Assembly (NCBI GenBank): GCA_942493335.1
Contig: OW818693.1
Location: 4,154,001-4,218,000, forward strand
Length of the DNA stretch: 64,000 nt
DNA from: JAEWSN01 sp942493335
GTDB taxonomy: Bacteria; Bacillota; Clostridia; DSM-8532
Direction of reading: 5' to 3'
The translations under genes and the position numbers were made by a program. A model generated the notes under the pieces. The model worked only from the letters and a program-made list of their open reading frames with translations, did not search any database and was not told the DNA's origin. Positions 45,804-53,912 of this stretch are shown here, piece by piece (the stretch's first letter is position 1; each line of letters begins with the position of its first letter).

Positions 45804-47578
45804 ACATGAAGATGATGGATCAGGAAGCCACTGAATCCCTTCAACGGTTCGGGACCGGCATTGCCGCATCTTCCGGCATCGCGTTCGGTCGCGCGCTGGT
45901 GCTGGCGGAACCGGAATCGGTCACGACACCCGGCGACAAGGCCATCGGAGCCGAACAGGTCGAAGCGGAAATCCTTCGGCTGGATGAAGCGCTGGCCGCT
46001 GCATCGCTTGAACTCGAGGCAGTCCGTGTTCGTGCGGAACGTTCGCTTGGCAAGGAAGAAGCACAGGTGTTCGAAGCCCAGAAGATGATGCTTCGGGACC
46101 CGATGCTGCTGGAACTGATCCGTTCCCGCATCCGTTCGGATCTTTATGCGGCGGAAACCGCCGTATTCCTCGGCGTGGAGGCAGTCCGGGCCATGTTCCT
46201 CGGCATCGATGACGAATACATGCGCCAGCGAGCCGATGATGTCGGACATGTGGGACGTGCGGTCCAGTTGAGCCTTTCCGGGCTGAAGTCACATGATCTG
46301 GCTGCCCTGGATGAGGACTGCGTGCTGATCGCCCGGGACCTGACCCCCGCGGATACCGTGACGATGGACAAGGCCCGTGTCAAGGGGTTCCTGACCGTAC
46401 GGGGTGGGACGACCTCCCACACCGCCATCATTGCCAGAACACTCGAACTGCCGGCTGTTGTCGGCTGCGGCGAGGGAATCCTTCAGATACAGGACGGGGA
46501 TCTGATTGTCATGGACGGCGGCACCGGGGAGTGGTTCGCCAACCCGGACGAAGGCCGTCTCGCCAATCTGCGTGAACGTGAAATCCTCTTCCGTCAGCGC
46601 CAGGAGGGTCTGAAACGCCTGAAGAGCCTGACAGCCACGACCCTGGATGGAACCCGTGTGGAGCTTGCCGGCAACATCGCCGTGCCGGACGAAGCCAACC
46701 TGGTTGTGGAAAAGGGAGGAGACGGCATCGGCCTCTTCCGGACCGAGTTCCTTTTTCTCGACTGCAACCGGCTTCCTTCCGAGGAGGAGCAGTACCAGGC
46801 CTATCGAAAGGCTGTTGAAATCCTCGGGGACCGCCCCTGCATCATCCGGACGATGGATGTCGGCGGAGACAAGGAACTTCCCTGTCTGAACCTGCCGAGG
46901 GAGGACAATCCGTTCCTTGGCTACCGCGCCATCCGGATTTCCCTGAAGGAACCGGAATTGTTCAAGACCCAGCTGCGCGCATTGCTGCGTGCCGGCGTGC
47001 ATGGAGACCTGAAGGTGATGTTCCCGATGATTTCCGGTCTCAACGAGCTGCGTCAGGCAAAAATCCTGATGGAGGAGGCCAAACGGGAACTGACCGGGGC
47101 CAATGTGCCGTTCCGTTCGGATATCCCGGTCGGTATCATGATAGAGATTCCCGCTGCGGCGATGATGTCGGACCTGCTGGCGCGCGAATGCGATTTCTTC
47201 AGCATCGGCACCAATGACCTCTGCCAGTATTCTTTGGCGGTGGATCGCATGAACGGTCATGTCGGACACCTGTATGATCCCTGGAACCCCGGCGTGCTGC
47301 GGCTCATCCGCACCACCATCGAGTCCGGCCATGCTGCCGGCATTCCGGTTGGAATGTGCGGGGAAATGGCGGCCGACCCGGATCTCGCCGTACTCCTGCT
47401 CGGACTGGGTCTTGATGAATTCTCAATGTCGCCCTCGGCGATTCCTGTCGTCAAGGAAACCATTCGGAAGATTCCGATGGAGGAAGCACGGAAAATTACG
47501 GCGGAAGCCTTCTCCTGCGGGTCGGGGGAAGAGATGCGGCAACTGGTTGCAGCCTACCGGAAACAGAAAGTACGCTGA
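45800..47578 (+). CDS. ptsI: PTS enzyme I (phosphoenolpyruvate-protein phosphotransferase)
   Basis: 592 residues, usual length about 570-590. The phosphohistidine motif GGTTSHTAIIARTLELPAVVG, the PEP-binding motif GIGLFRTEFLF, MDVGGDKELP and the C-terminal FSIGTNDLCQYSLAVDRMN are all present. It takes phosphate from PEP and gives it to HPr. A polar N-terminal stretch of about 15 residues precedes the conserved GTGIAASSGIAFG. Location inside the mannitol cluster, with HPr next, is unusual because ptsHI are normally housekeeping genes elsewhere. Confidence 0.97.
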   Translation: MNMKMMDQEATESLQRFGTGIAASSGIAFGRALVLAEPESVTTPGDKAIGAEQVEAEILRLDEALAAASLELEAVRVRAERSLGKEEAQVFEAQKMMLRDPMLLELIRSRIRSDLYAAETAVFLGVEAVRAMFLGIDDEYMRQRADDVGHVGRAVQLSLSGLKSHDLAALDEDCVLIARDLTPADTVTMDKARVKGFLTVRGGTTSHTAIIARTLELPAVVGCGEGILQIQDGDLIVMDGGTGEWFANPDEGRLANLREREILFRQRQEGLKRLKSLTATTLDGTRVELAGNIAVPDEANLVVEKGGDGIGLFRTEFLFLDCNRLPSEEEQYQAYRKAVEILGDRPCIIRTMDVGGDKELPCLNLPREDNPFLGYRAIRISLKEPELFKTQLRALLRAGVHGDLKVMFPMISGLNELRQAKILMEEAKRELTGANVPFRSDIPVGIMIEIPAAAMMSDLLARECDFFSIGTNDLCQYSLAVDRMNGHVGHLYDPWNPGVLRLIRTTIESGHAAGIPVGMCGEMAADPDLAVLLLGLGLDEFSMSPSAIPVVKETIRKIPMEEARKITAEAFSCGSGEEMRQLVAAYRKQKVR

Positions 47579-47665
47579 ACCGCGGTTTTCGCGGAGACAC
47601 ACAGTGAAATGACAGACATCATCCGGGCAGGATGCCCGAGACACCCGCCTAACAGGAGGATTTTC

Positions 47666-47932
47666 ATGATTGCGAAGAAGTTCACCATCCACTGTGCCGT
47701 CGGACTCCATGCCCGCCCAGCCTCCGTCCTCGTCGACGAAGCAGGGAAGTACAAATCCGACATCCTCATGAAGCACAACACGAAACAGATGTCTGTCAAA
47801 AGCATCATCGGTGTCATGGCACTCGGTGTGAAATCCGGTGATGACGTCGAACTGATTGTGAACGGCGAAGACGAGCATTCCGCCATGGAACGGCTGACCA
47901 CCTTCTTCGAACAGGAGATCCAGAGCCTGTAA
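47666..47932 (+). CDS. ptsH: Phosphocarrier protein HPr
   Basis: 88 residues. The phosphorylation site GLHARPAS (active His) and the regulatory region SVKSIIGVMALG, with the serine that HPr kinase modifies in Bacillota, are both visible. It carries phosphate from enzyme I to EIIA(Mtl). AACAGGAGG precedes ATG 47666; an upstream in-frame ATG is not used. Keeping the regulatory serine suggests it could also take part in catabolite control. Confidence 0.96.
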   Translation: MIAKKFTIHCAVGLHARPASVLVDEAGKYKSDILMKHNTKQMSVKSIIGVMALGVKSGDDVELIVNGEDEHSAMERLTTFFEQEIQSL

Positions 47933-48113
47933 TCCCTTCTCCAGGGCCTGATCCGCACACCTGTTTCTAGAGCTGGCGCGCGGTCCGGATACAAGAAGCC
48001 CGATCTCAGGAAGACCATCCTGCCAGCCCCGGAAGCAACACCCGGCAGACGGCGGATCATGCGGACATCCGATGCGGGAACAAGAAAGAAATCCACCCAC
48101 TTCATACGGACCC

Positions 48114-48121
48114 TGTCACCA
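48114..48121 (+). promoter_or_regulatory. TGTCACCA box upstream of mtlA
   Basis: An exact copy of the octamer clustered before mtlR, 45 bases before the mtlA start. The 233-base gap between ptsH and mtlA otherwise shows no clear terminator or promoter. Confidence 0.5.
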
Positions 48122-48165
48122 AACTCGGCCTGCATGCAGGCAGAAACGAACAAGGAGGCTACACA

Positions 48166-49560
48166 ATGAGTTCCACAACCGGAACGATCGCCCAGACCGC
48201 AGGCGTACGGGAAAAGGTCCAGAAATTCGGACGTTTCCTGAGCGGCATGGTCATGCCCAATATCGGCGCATTCATCGCATGGGGGATCATCACAGCCCTT
48301 TTCATCCCCACAGGCTGGGCCCCGAATGAAACGCTCGCCAAACTTGTCGGACCGATGATCAATTACCTTCTGCCCCTGCTGATCGCCTACACTGGCGGCC
48401 AGATGGTCGGCGGCAGGCGCGGTGGTGTCATGGGTGCCATTGCGGCCATGGGCGTCATCGTTGGCGCCGACATCCCGATGTTCCTCGGCGCCATGATCAT
48501 GGGTCCGCTTGCCGGCTGGATCATCAAGCAGTTCGACAAGCTCATCGAAGGCAAAATCAGGGCTGGCTTCGAAATGCTCGTCAACAACTTCTCCCTCGGC
48601 ATCCTCGGCATGCTGGTGGCCCTGCTTGGCTTCTTTGCCATCGGCCCTGCTGTTCTGACACTGAACAATGTCCTTTCCGCGGCTGTCAATGCCATCGTGG
48701 CGGCAGGTCTCCTGCCCCTCGCCTCCATCTTTGTCGAACCCGGCAAGATCCTCTTCCTGAACAACGCCATCAACCATGGCATCTTCACCCCGCTGGGTGC
48801 GCAACAGGTCACTGAGACCGGAAAGTCCATCTTCTTCATGATCGAGACCAACCCGGGCCCCGGCCTCGGCATCCTGCTCGCATGCTGGCTGTTTGGCAAG
48901 GGAAGCGTGAAGTCTTCCGCGCCCGGCGCCATCATCATCCACTTCCTCGGCGGTATCCACGAAATCTATTTCCCATACGTTCTGATGAAGCCCGCGCTCC
49001 TGCTTGCAGCCATCGGCGGCGGCATGTCCGGCGTATTCACCTTTGTCCTCTTCAAGGCGGGCCTTGTGGCTTCCCCCTCTCCCGGTTCCATCTTCGCGGA
49101 GTTGGCCATGACCCCCAAGGGAGGCTTCCTGGTTACGCTTCTCGGGATCGCTGTCGCCACAGGCGTCTCATTCCTGATTGCATCCGTCATCCTGAAAGCA
49201 TCCAAGGAAGTTGCCGATGACGAGCTTGCTTCCGCGAAAACCGCAGTGGCGGACATGAAGAGCACGGGCCTGAAAGCCGGCACCATCCGCAAGATCTCCG
49301 TCTCCTGCGATGCGGGCATGGGTTCTTCCGCAATGGGCGCCTCCATGCTCCGCAACAAGCTCAAGAAGGCTGGTTTGACCATTACCGTGGTCAATACCGC
49401 CATTGAGGAGATTCCCTCCGACGCGGACCTGGTCATCACGCACACCAGCCTGACGGCCCGTGCCAGACAGTCCGCTCCGAGAGCGGAACACATTTCCATC
49501 GAGAATTTCGTGGACACGCCGGTGTATGACCAGCTGGTCACCCGCCTGACCGCGAGATAA
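48166..49560 (+). CDS. mtlA: Mannitol-specific PTS enzyme IICB
   Basis: 464 residues. The membrane IIC domain (about 1-335) has many hydrophobic helices and typical MtlA stretches (FGRFLSGMVMPNIGAFIAWG, LAGWIIKQFDKLIEGKIRAGFEMLVNNF, LFLNNAINHGIFTPLG, FLGGIHEIYFPYV). The C-terminal IIB domain carries the phosphocysteine motif VSCDAGMGSSAMG. No IIA domain is attached; MtlF supplies it. It imports mannitol and phosphorylates it to mannitol 1-phosphate. AAGGAGG lies eight bases before the ATG. Confidence 0.97.
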   Translation: MSSTTGTIAQTAGVREKVQKFGRFLSGMVMPNIGAFIAWGIITALFIPTGWAPNETLAKLVGPMINYLLPLLIAYTGGQMVGGRRGGVMGAIAAMGVIVGADIPMFLGAMIMGPLAGWIIKQFDKLIEGKIRAGFEMLVNNFSLGILGMLVALLGFFAIGPAVLTLNNVLSAAVNAIVAAGLLPLASIFVEPGKILFLNNAINHGIFTPLGAQQVTETGKSIFFMIETNPGPGLGILLACWLFGKGSVKSSAPGAIIIHFLGGIHEIYFPYVLMKPALLLAAIGGGMSGVFTFVLFKAGLVASPSPGSIFAELAMTPKGGFLVTLLGIAVATGVSFLIASVILKASKEVADDELASAKTAVADMKSTGLKAGTIRKISVSCDAGMGSSAMGASMLRNKLKKAGLTITVVNTAIEEIPSDADLVITHTSLTARARQSAPRAEHISIENFVDTPVYDQLVTRLTAR

Positions 49561-49633
49561 ACACGGTCCAGGTTCCGTGCCGTCCTCTTCTGTTCCGTTC
49601 CCCGGCCTCATCCGTTCCGTCTTCCGACTTCTT

Positions 49634-49785
49634 CCCTGCCGTCCTGGACCGTATTCGCGGGAGCCCTGGACGGCAGGGGACTTCAGATCGGATGGCGGAA
49701 GGGAAAAATCCCCGGGTGAGAGGGGGGACATCAGCAGGGAAAGCATGCAAAAGAGGCATCCCGATGGATTCGAGGTGCCTCTTTT
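49634..49785 (+). terminator. Hairpins after mtlA, including a terminator
   Basis: Two structures follow mtlA: an 11-bp stem without T-tract (49634-49644 with 49668-49678), and AAAAGAGGCA (49749-49758) with TGCCTCTTTT (49776-49785), which ends in T and is the better terminator. Confidence 0.65.
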
Positions 49786-49844
49786 CGTGCATGGTCCAGG
49801 GATACGCCTGTTCGTGAAAAGGGCAGTGTTGCCGCTTGATCCGA

Positions 49845-49908
49845 TGGGATCCAAGGCTTCCGGACTTTTGGTCCGGTGGGATCCAAGGCTTCCGGGCTGT
49901 CAGTCCGG
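49845..49908. repeat. Two tandem copies of a 32-bp repeat at the 3' end of purF
   Basis: Copies at 49845-49876 and 49877-49908 share the 18 bases starting GGGATCCAAGGC. The first ends in a 6-bp hairpin (CCGGAC/GTCCGG). The second copy overlaps the last codons and stop of purF. Confidence 0.8.
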
Positions 49909-51300
49909 TCGGTATCCGTGTATCCGCAGTTCACCGTCCGGGCCGAGTACAGGGTAATCTCCCGAGAAACAGGCATCGCAGTAATGACGGTCCGCGACGC
50001 CGATCATTTGACCCAGACTTTCCTTCTTCAGGAACCCGAGTGAATCCGCGCCGATCATCTCCCTGATTTCATCCATGGTGTTCTGTCGGGCTGTCAACTC
50101 CTCGAACGAGGGAATGTCTGTTCCAAAATAGCAGGGCCAGAGGAACGGCGGTGAGCTGATACGCACATGCACTTCGGTCGCGCCTGCCTGTTTCAGCTGG
50201 CGGATGATCCGGGCGCTTGTCGTGCCGCGGACGATCGAGTCGTCCACCATGATGATGCGTTTTCCTTCCACACTTGCCCGGATGGGATTGAGCTTGATCT
50301 GCACGGCGGATTCCCGCTGGCTTTGCTGTGGTTTGATAAAGGTGCGTCCGACGTAATTGTTCTTGACGAATCCACGGCCGAGCGGAATGCCCGAAGCCCG
50401 GCTGTAACCCATGGCAGCGTCCATGCCGGAATCCGGAACGCCGATCACCAGGTCGGCATCGACCGGGTACTGCTCGGCAAGAAGACGTCCGGCATTCAGT
50501 CGCGCTTCATTGACGCTGATGCCGTTGATGGTGCTGTCGGAGCGCGCAAAGTATATGTATTCGAAGATGCAGGGGGTCGCCTTGCTTCGGCAGAGGGTCC
50601 GAAGCGAATGCAGACCCTGCCGGTCGACCACGACGATTTCGCCCGGCTCGACATCCCGGAGGAAAGTGGCGCCGACAGTGTCAAGGGCGCAGCTTTCGGA
50701 AGCGATCACATAGGCTTCGCCCAATTGGCCGATGCACAAGGGGCGAAATCCCAGCGGATCCCGTGCGGCGATGAGTTTGCCGCGGCTGAGGACCAGCAGG
50801 CAATAAGCGCCTTCCAGCTGTTCCATGGCCATACGGACCGCTTCTTCGACGCTGTCGGTTCGGGAACGGTATCGTGCGATCAGATATGCGATGATTTCCG
50901 AATCGATGCTGGTTTGAAAAATGGCGCCGTTGTCTTCGAGCGACTGGCGCAACGCATTCGTATTGGTCAGGTTTCCATTGTGGGCAAGGGCCATCACGCC
51001 TTTGCTGTAATGGGTCAGGAGCGGCTGGGCGTTTTCCCGTACGCTGGGGCCGGTGGTGGAATAACGGACATGGCCGATGGCCGCTTTTCCGATCAGATCG
51101 TCCAGCACCGGTTGCTGGAACACTTCGGATACCAGTCCCATGTCTTTGTGCACGCGAACTTCACCCTGATGGTTGACCGCAATTCCACAGCTTTCCTGAC
51201 CGCGGTGCTGAAGGGCGAACAACCCATAATAAGCTGCTTCGGCCGCTTTGGTCCCTTCGGGTCCGAAAATGCCGAAAACACCGCATTCCTCATGTATCAT
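49900..51300 (-). CDS. purF: Amidophosphoribosyltransferase (iron-sulfur form)
   Basis: 466 residues. The glutaminase domain begins after a short propeptide (MIHEE) with the nucleophile Cys6 in CGVFGI, then LQHRGQESCGI and HNGNLTN. The phosphoribosyl-binding motif is IIMVDDSIVRGTTSARII. Four cysteines fit the [4Fe-4S] Bacillus-type enzyme (one in CIFEYIYFARSDS, one in FLWPCYFGTD, two in HYCDACFSGDYP). It makes phosphoribosylamine from PRPP and glutamine, the first step of purine synthesis. AGGAGG lies seven bases before ATG 51300; the open frame continues 157 codons upstream but is not coding. Confidence 0.95.
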   Translation of the reverse strand: MIHEECGVFGIFGPEGTKAAEAAYYGLFALQHRGQESCGIAVNHQGEVRVHKDMGLVSEVFQQPVLDDLIGKAAIGHVRYSTTGPSVRENAQPLLTHYSKGVMALAHNGNLTNTNALRQSLEDNGAIFQTSIDSEIIAYLIARYRSRTDSVEEAVRMAMEQLEGAYCLLVLSRGKLIAARDPLGFRPLCIGQLGEAYVIASESCALDTVGATFLRDVEPGEIVVVDRQGLHSLRTLCRSKATPCIFEYIYFARSDSTINGISVNEARLNAGRLLAEQYPVDADLVIGVPDSGMDAAMGYSRASGIPLGRGFVKNNYVGRTFIKPQQSQRESAVQIKLNPIRASVEGKRIIMVDDSIVRGTTSARIIRQLKQAGATEVHVRISSPPFLWPCYFGTDIPSFEELTARQNTMDEIREMIGADSLGFLKKESLGQMIGVADRHYCDACFSGDYPVLGPDGELRIHGYRPD

Positions 51301-51666
51301 CCAGATGCCTCCTGTGAGGGTGCCGGCACCCTTTCGGCCGCCGGTTTCGTGATGTCTTCGAAGTGTCCCGTGGAAATGGAAACGGAGCGCTGGACGCTCT
51401 TTCCCTCTTAGGGTAGCAAAGAAAGGCGTAAAAAGAAAGTACCCCCAGTCTGTTCGCGTGCGGTCTTTCTCATGCCGACGATCTGCACACTGCATTTCTT
51501 TCGAAGGAAAGCCGCAATGCCGGGATGGCGAAGCATACAAAAACGGATATTGAAAGGCTTGCAAAATGGCGATATGCAGGGATTTTGAATACTTGATCCG
51601 CACATCCATGCCCTTTGTAAATGCAGGAACATGGAATCGATCCTGCATATTGACCGGACTTTCAGA
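51301..51666. other. Divergent purF/glnA intergenic region
   Basis: Next to the purF ribosome binding site is a 16-base perfect palindrome (51317-51332, AGGGTGCCGGCACCCT). Nearer glnA, ATGCAGG occurs at 51574-51580 and 51621-51627 and its complement at 51642-51648; the last two form an inverted repeat about 70 bases before the glnA transcription start. No known riboswitch was recognised. Confidence 0.5.
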
Positions 51667-51696
51667 TTGACAGAACCGTTGCCCCGATGGTATACT
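51667..51696 (+). promoter_or_regulatory. Sigma-A-type promoter of glnA
   Basis: TTGACA (51667-51672), 18 bases, TATACT (51691-51696). Transcription should begin near 51703, leaving a leader of about 70 bases. Confidence 0.85.
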
Positions 51697-51707
51697 TCGG
51701 TATAGGC

Positions 51708-51750
51708 GAGCGAGGGAGCTCCATTGCATTGGGGTACCCTCGCCTTTTTT
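51708..51750 (+). promoter_or_regulatory. glnA leader attenuator with ANTAR-type hexaloop hairpin
   Basis: A terminator hairpin (51710-51716 with 51737-51743, extended inside by CTCC/GGGG) runs into six T at 51745-51750, only 22 bases before glnA. Its left arm overlaps a small alternative hairpin, GAGC-GAGGGA-GCTC (51708-51721), with a six-base loop. Forming this small hairpin would destroy the terminator. The loop and AGC/GCT stem resemble RNA sites of ANTAR antiterminators, and an ANTAR gene follows glnA. Confidence 0.7.
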
Positions 51751-51772
51751 ATTGGACCAAAGGGGGTTCATG

Positions 51773-53101
51773 ATGGGCTACACGAAACAAGACATCAGAA
51801 ACATGTGCGAAGAACAGGATGTCCGGTTTATCCGCCTTCAATTCACCGATATCTTCGGAACGCTGAAGAACGTGGCCATTACGACAAGCCAGCTTGAAAA
51901 GGCGCTGTCGAACGAGTGCATGTTTGATGGTTCCTCCATTGAAGGGTTTGTCCGGATCGAAGAATCGGACATGAATCTGCGGCCGGATCTTGATTCCTTC
52001 GTGATTTTTCCCTGGCGTCCCCAGGAAGGAAAAGTTGCTCGCCTGATCTGCGATGTATACAGACCGGATGGAAATCCCTTTGAAGGCGATCCCCGCTTTG
52101 TCCTGAAGAACGCCCTCAAGGAAGCCGCCAGCATGGGTTACACCTTCAATGTTGGCCCGGAACTTGAATTTTTTCTTTTCAATTTCGATGAGAATGGCAA
52201 ACCCACCACCATCAGTCCGGATGAAGGCGGCTATTTCGATCTTGAGCCGATTGGCCAGGGAGAGGATGTCCGCCGTGAAATTGTGTTCGCACTTGAAGCC
52301 ATGGGTTTCGAGATCGAGGCTTCCCATCATGAAGTCGCGCAGGCCCAGCACGAAATCGACTTCCGCTTCAACGAAGCCCTGTACACGGCCGATCAGATCA
52401 TGACGTTCAAACTGACGGTCCGTTCCATCGCGAAGCGTTACGGCATGCATGCCACGTTCATGCCGAAGCCCATTTTCGGCATCAGCGGATCGGGCATGCA
52501 TACCAACATGTCTCTCCTGAAGGATGGAAAGAACGCGTTTGCGGATCCGGCTAGCCCGGACGGCCTTTCCCATGTTGCCAGGAACTTCATTGCGGGAATC
52601 CTGGCCCACGTCAAGGGCATGTGCGCCATCACCAACCCGCTGGTCAATTCCTACAAACGCCTGGTTCCCGGTTATGAGGCGCCATGCTATATCGCATGGT
52701 CGGCAAAAAACCGAAGCCCGCTCATCCGCATTCCGGCGGCAAGGGGAGGGAGCACCCGCATCGAGCTCCGTAGTCCGGACCCGGCATGCAACCCTTATCT
52801 TGAACTGGCCCTCTGCCTGACGGCCGGTTTGGACGGCATCAAGCGGAATTTGCTGCCACCCGAGCCTGTGGATGCGAACATCTACCATATGGATGAAGCG
52901 GAGCGTGCCGCAAGGGATATCGACAATCTTCCCCACAGCCTGGAGGCGGCGCTTGATGCCATGGAAGCGGACCCGCTGGTGCTGGCGACCCTGGGGGAGC
53001 ATGTCGTGTCGAAATATATCCCTGCCAAGCGGAATGAATGGGACAGTTTCCGTTTAGCCGTCTCACAATGGGAAATAGATCAGTATCTGTTGAAATACTG
53101 A
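51773..53101 (+). CDS. glnA: Glutamine synthetase, type I (GSI-alpha-like)
   Basis: 442 residues. Family motifs include FTDIFGTLKNV, FDGSSIEGFVRIEESDMNL, GPELEFFLF, HHEVAQAQHEIDFRF, the ATP loop KPIFGISGSGMHTNMSL and the C-terminal SPDPACNPYLELAL. The length and the lack of the long insertion with an adenylylated Tyr suggest the feedback-controlled GSI-alpha type. It makes glutamine from glutamate and ammonia. Start: an AAAGGGGG site favours the second of two tandem ATGs (51773 over 51770). Expression is probably gated by the leader attenuator. Confidence 0.97.
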   Translation: MGYTKQDIRNMCEEQDVRFIRLQFTDIFGTLKNVAITTSQLEKALSNECMFDGSSIEGFVRIEESDMNLRPDLDSFVIFPWRPQEGKVARLICDVYRPDGNPFEGDPRFVLKNALKEAASMGYTFNVGPELEFFLFNFDENGKPTTISPDEGGYFDLEPIGQGEDVRREIVFALEAMGFEIEASHHEVAQAQHEIDFRFNEALYTADQIMTFKLTVRSIAKRYGMHATFMPKPIFGISGSGMHTNMSLLKDGKNAFADPASPDGLSHVARNFIAGILAHVKGMCAITNPLVNSYKRLVPGYEAPCYIAWSAKNRSPLIRIPAARGGSTRIELRSPDPACNPYLELALCLTAGLDGIKRNLLPPEPVDANIYHMDEAERAARDIDNLPHSLEAALDAMEADPLVLATLGEHVVSKYIPAKRNEWDSFRLAVSQWEIDQYLLKY

Positions 53102-53213
53102 AACGGACAAGGCCAGGAAGCAGGTAAAAGACAACGAACTCGCAATGGCCATCGACAGGATGTTTCCCAATGAGCCCGACCGCGCATTGCGCGTTACACA
53201 GGAGAGTGCAGGC

Positions 53214-53804
53214 ATGCGCAACATCACACTGGCTTTCGCAAATGCGGAAGCCGCAGCCAAGGTAAAGAACGCATTGATTCATGCCGGGCTGCAGGTGGCG
53301 CTTGTGTGTTCTTCCGGGTCCATCCTGCTGCAGCAGGCCATCCTCAACCCGTCCGGGGGTGTGGTCATCCTGCCCCCGAGGCTTCCCGACATGAGCGTGC
53401 CGGAACTGCTTTCCCGGCTGCCTGACACCTTTGATCTGCTGGTGCTGCAAAGCGCCGGCATGAAAGCGGACTATGGACCCCTTCCCGGTTTGACGGTCCT
53501 GACCATGCCCTTGTCCGGCATACAGCTGACAGAAGTGGTGAACAGCCTGCTGCGAACCAGACTGCCGCCGGTCGGACAAGGCAACCTGCGGACCGGCGGT
53601 CGTGCGGCGGTGCCGGGACTGGCGCCGGCCAACAGGCGTTCGGCAGAGGATGAGGCATTGCTGCGCGAAGCCAAGAAGCTTCTGATGCGGGAAAGAGGTC
53701 TGACCGAGGATCAGGCGCATCGGTTCATGCAGAAACACAGCATGGACAACAGCATCCGGTTGATCGAAGTGGCCAGCCTTGTGCTGGGACATGGTCTGGA
53801 TTGA
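53214..53804 (+). CDS. ANTAR-domain RNA-binding antiterminator with pseudo-receiver
   Basis: 196 residues. The N-terminal about 120 residues have a receiver-like fold pattern, but the usual phosphoacceptor Asp is replaced (GGVVILPPRLPDM where receivers have ILD), so it is probably not phosphorylated. The C-terminal ANTAR domain (about 138-190) contains DEALLREAKKLLMRERGLTEDQAHRFMQKHSMDNSIRLIEVA. ANTAR proteins bind paired small hairpins in leader RNA and block terminators. It lies between glnA and gltB. GGAGAG at 53201-53206 fixes ATG 53214. Likely targets are the glnA and amt leaders, by inference. Confidence 0.88.
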   Translation: MRNITLAFANAEAAAKVKNALIHAGLQVALVCSSGSILLQQAILNPSGGVVILPPRLPDMSVPELLSRLPDTFDLLVLQSAGMKADYGPLPGLTVLTMPLSGIQLTEVVNSLLRTRLPPVGQGNLRTGGRAAVPGLAPANRRSAEDEALLREAKKLLMRERGLTEDQAHRFMQKHSMDNSIRLIEVASLVLGHGLD

Positions 53805-53912
53805 GAGAAGTGCCGAATGCGGGCAAGCCGCAGAGAACATATGGCAACAAGGCAGATGGCAAAAAAGTGCAGATCGCAACAAGCGGCAAATCACCGACAG
53901 GGAGACAGCAAT

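Noticed and set aside
51420..51771. N-terminal extension of PurF by 157 residues
   Set aside because: The open frame continues upstream, but the propeptide-Cys start and ribosome binding site are at 51300, and the extension is compositionally random.
53805..53912. An ANTAR-type attenuator before gltB
   Set aside because: A TGCC/GGCA stem with a seven-base loop can be drawn, but there is no terminator, no T-tract and the AGC-N6-GCU form is absent.
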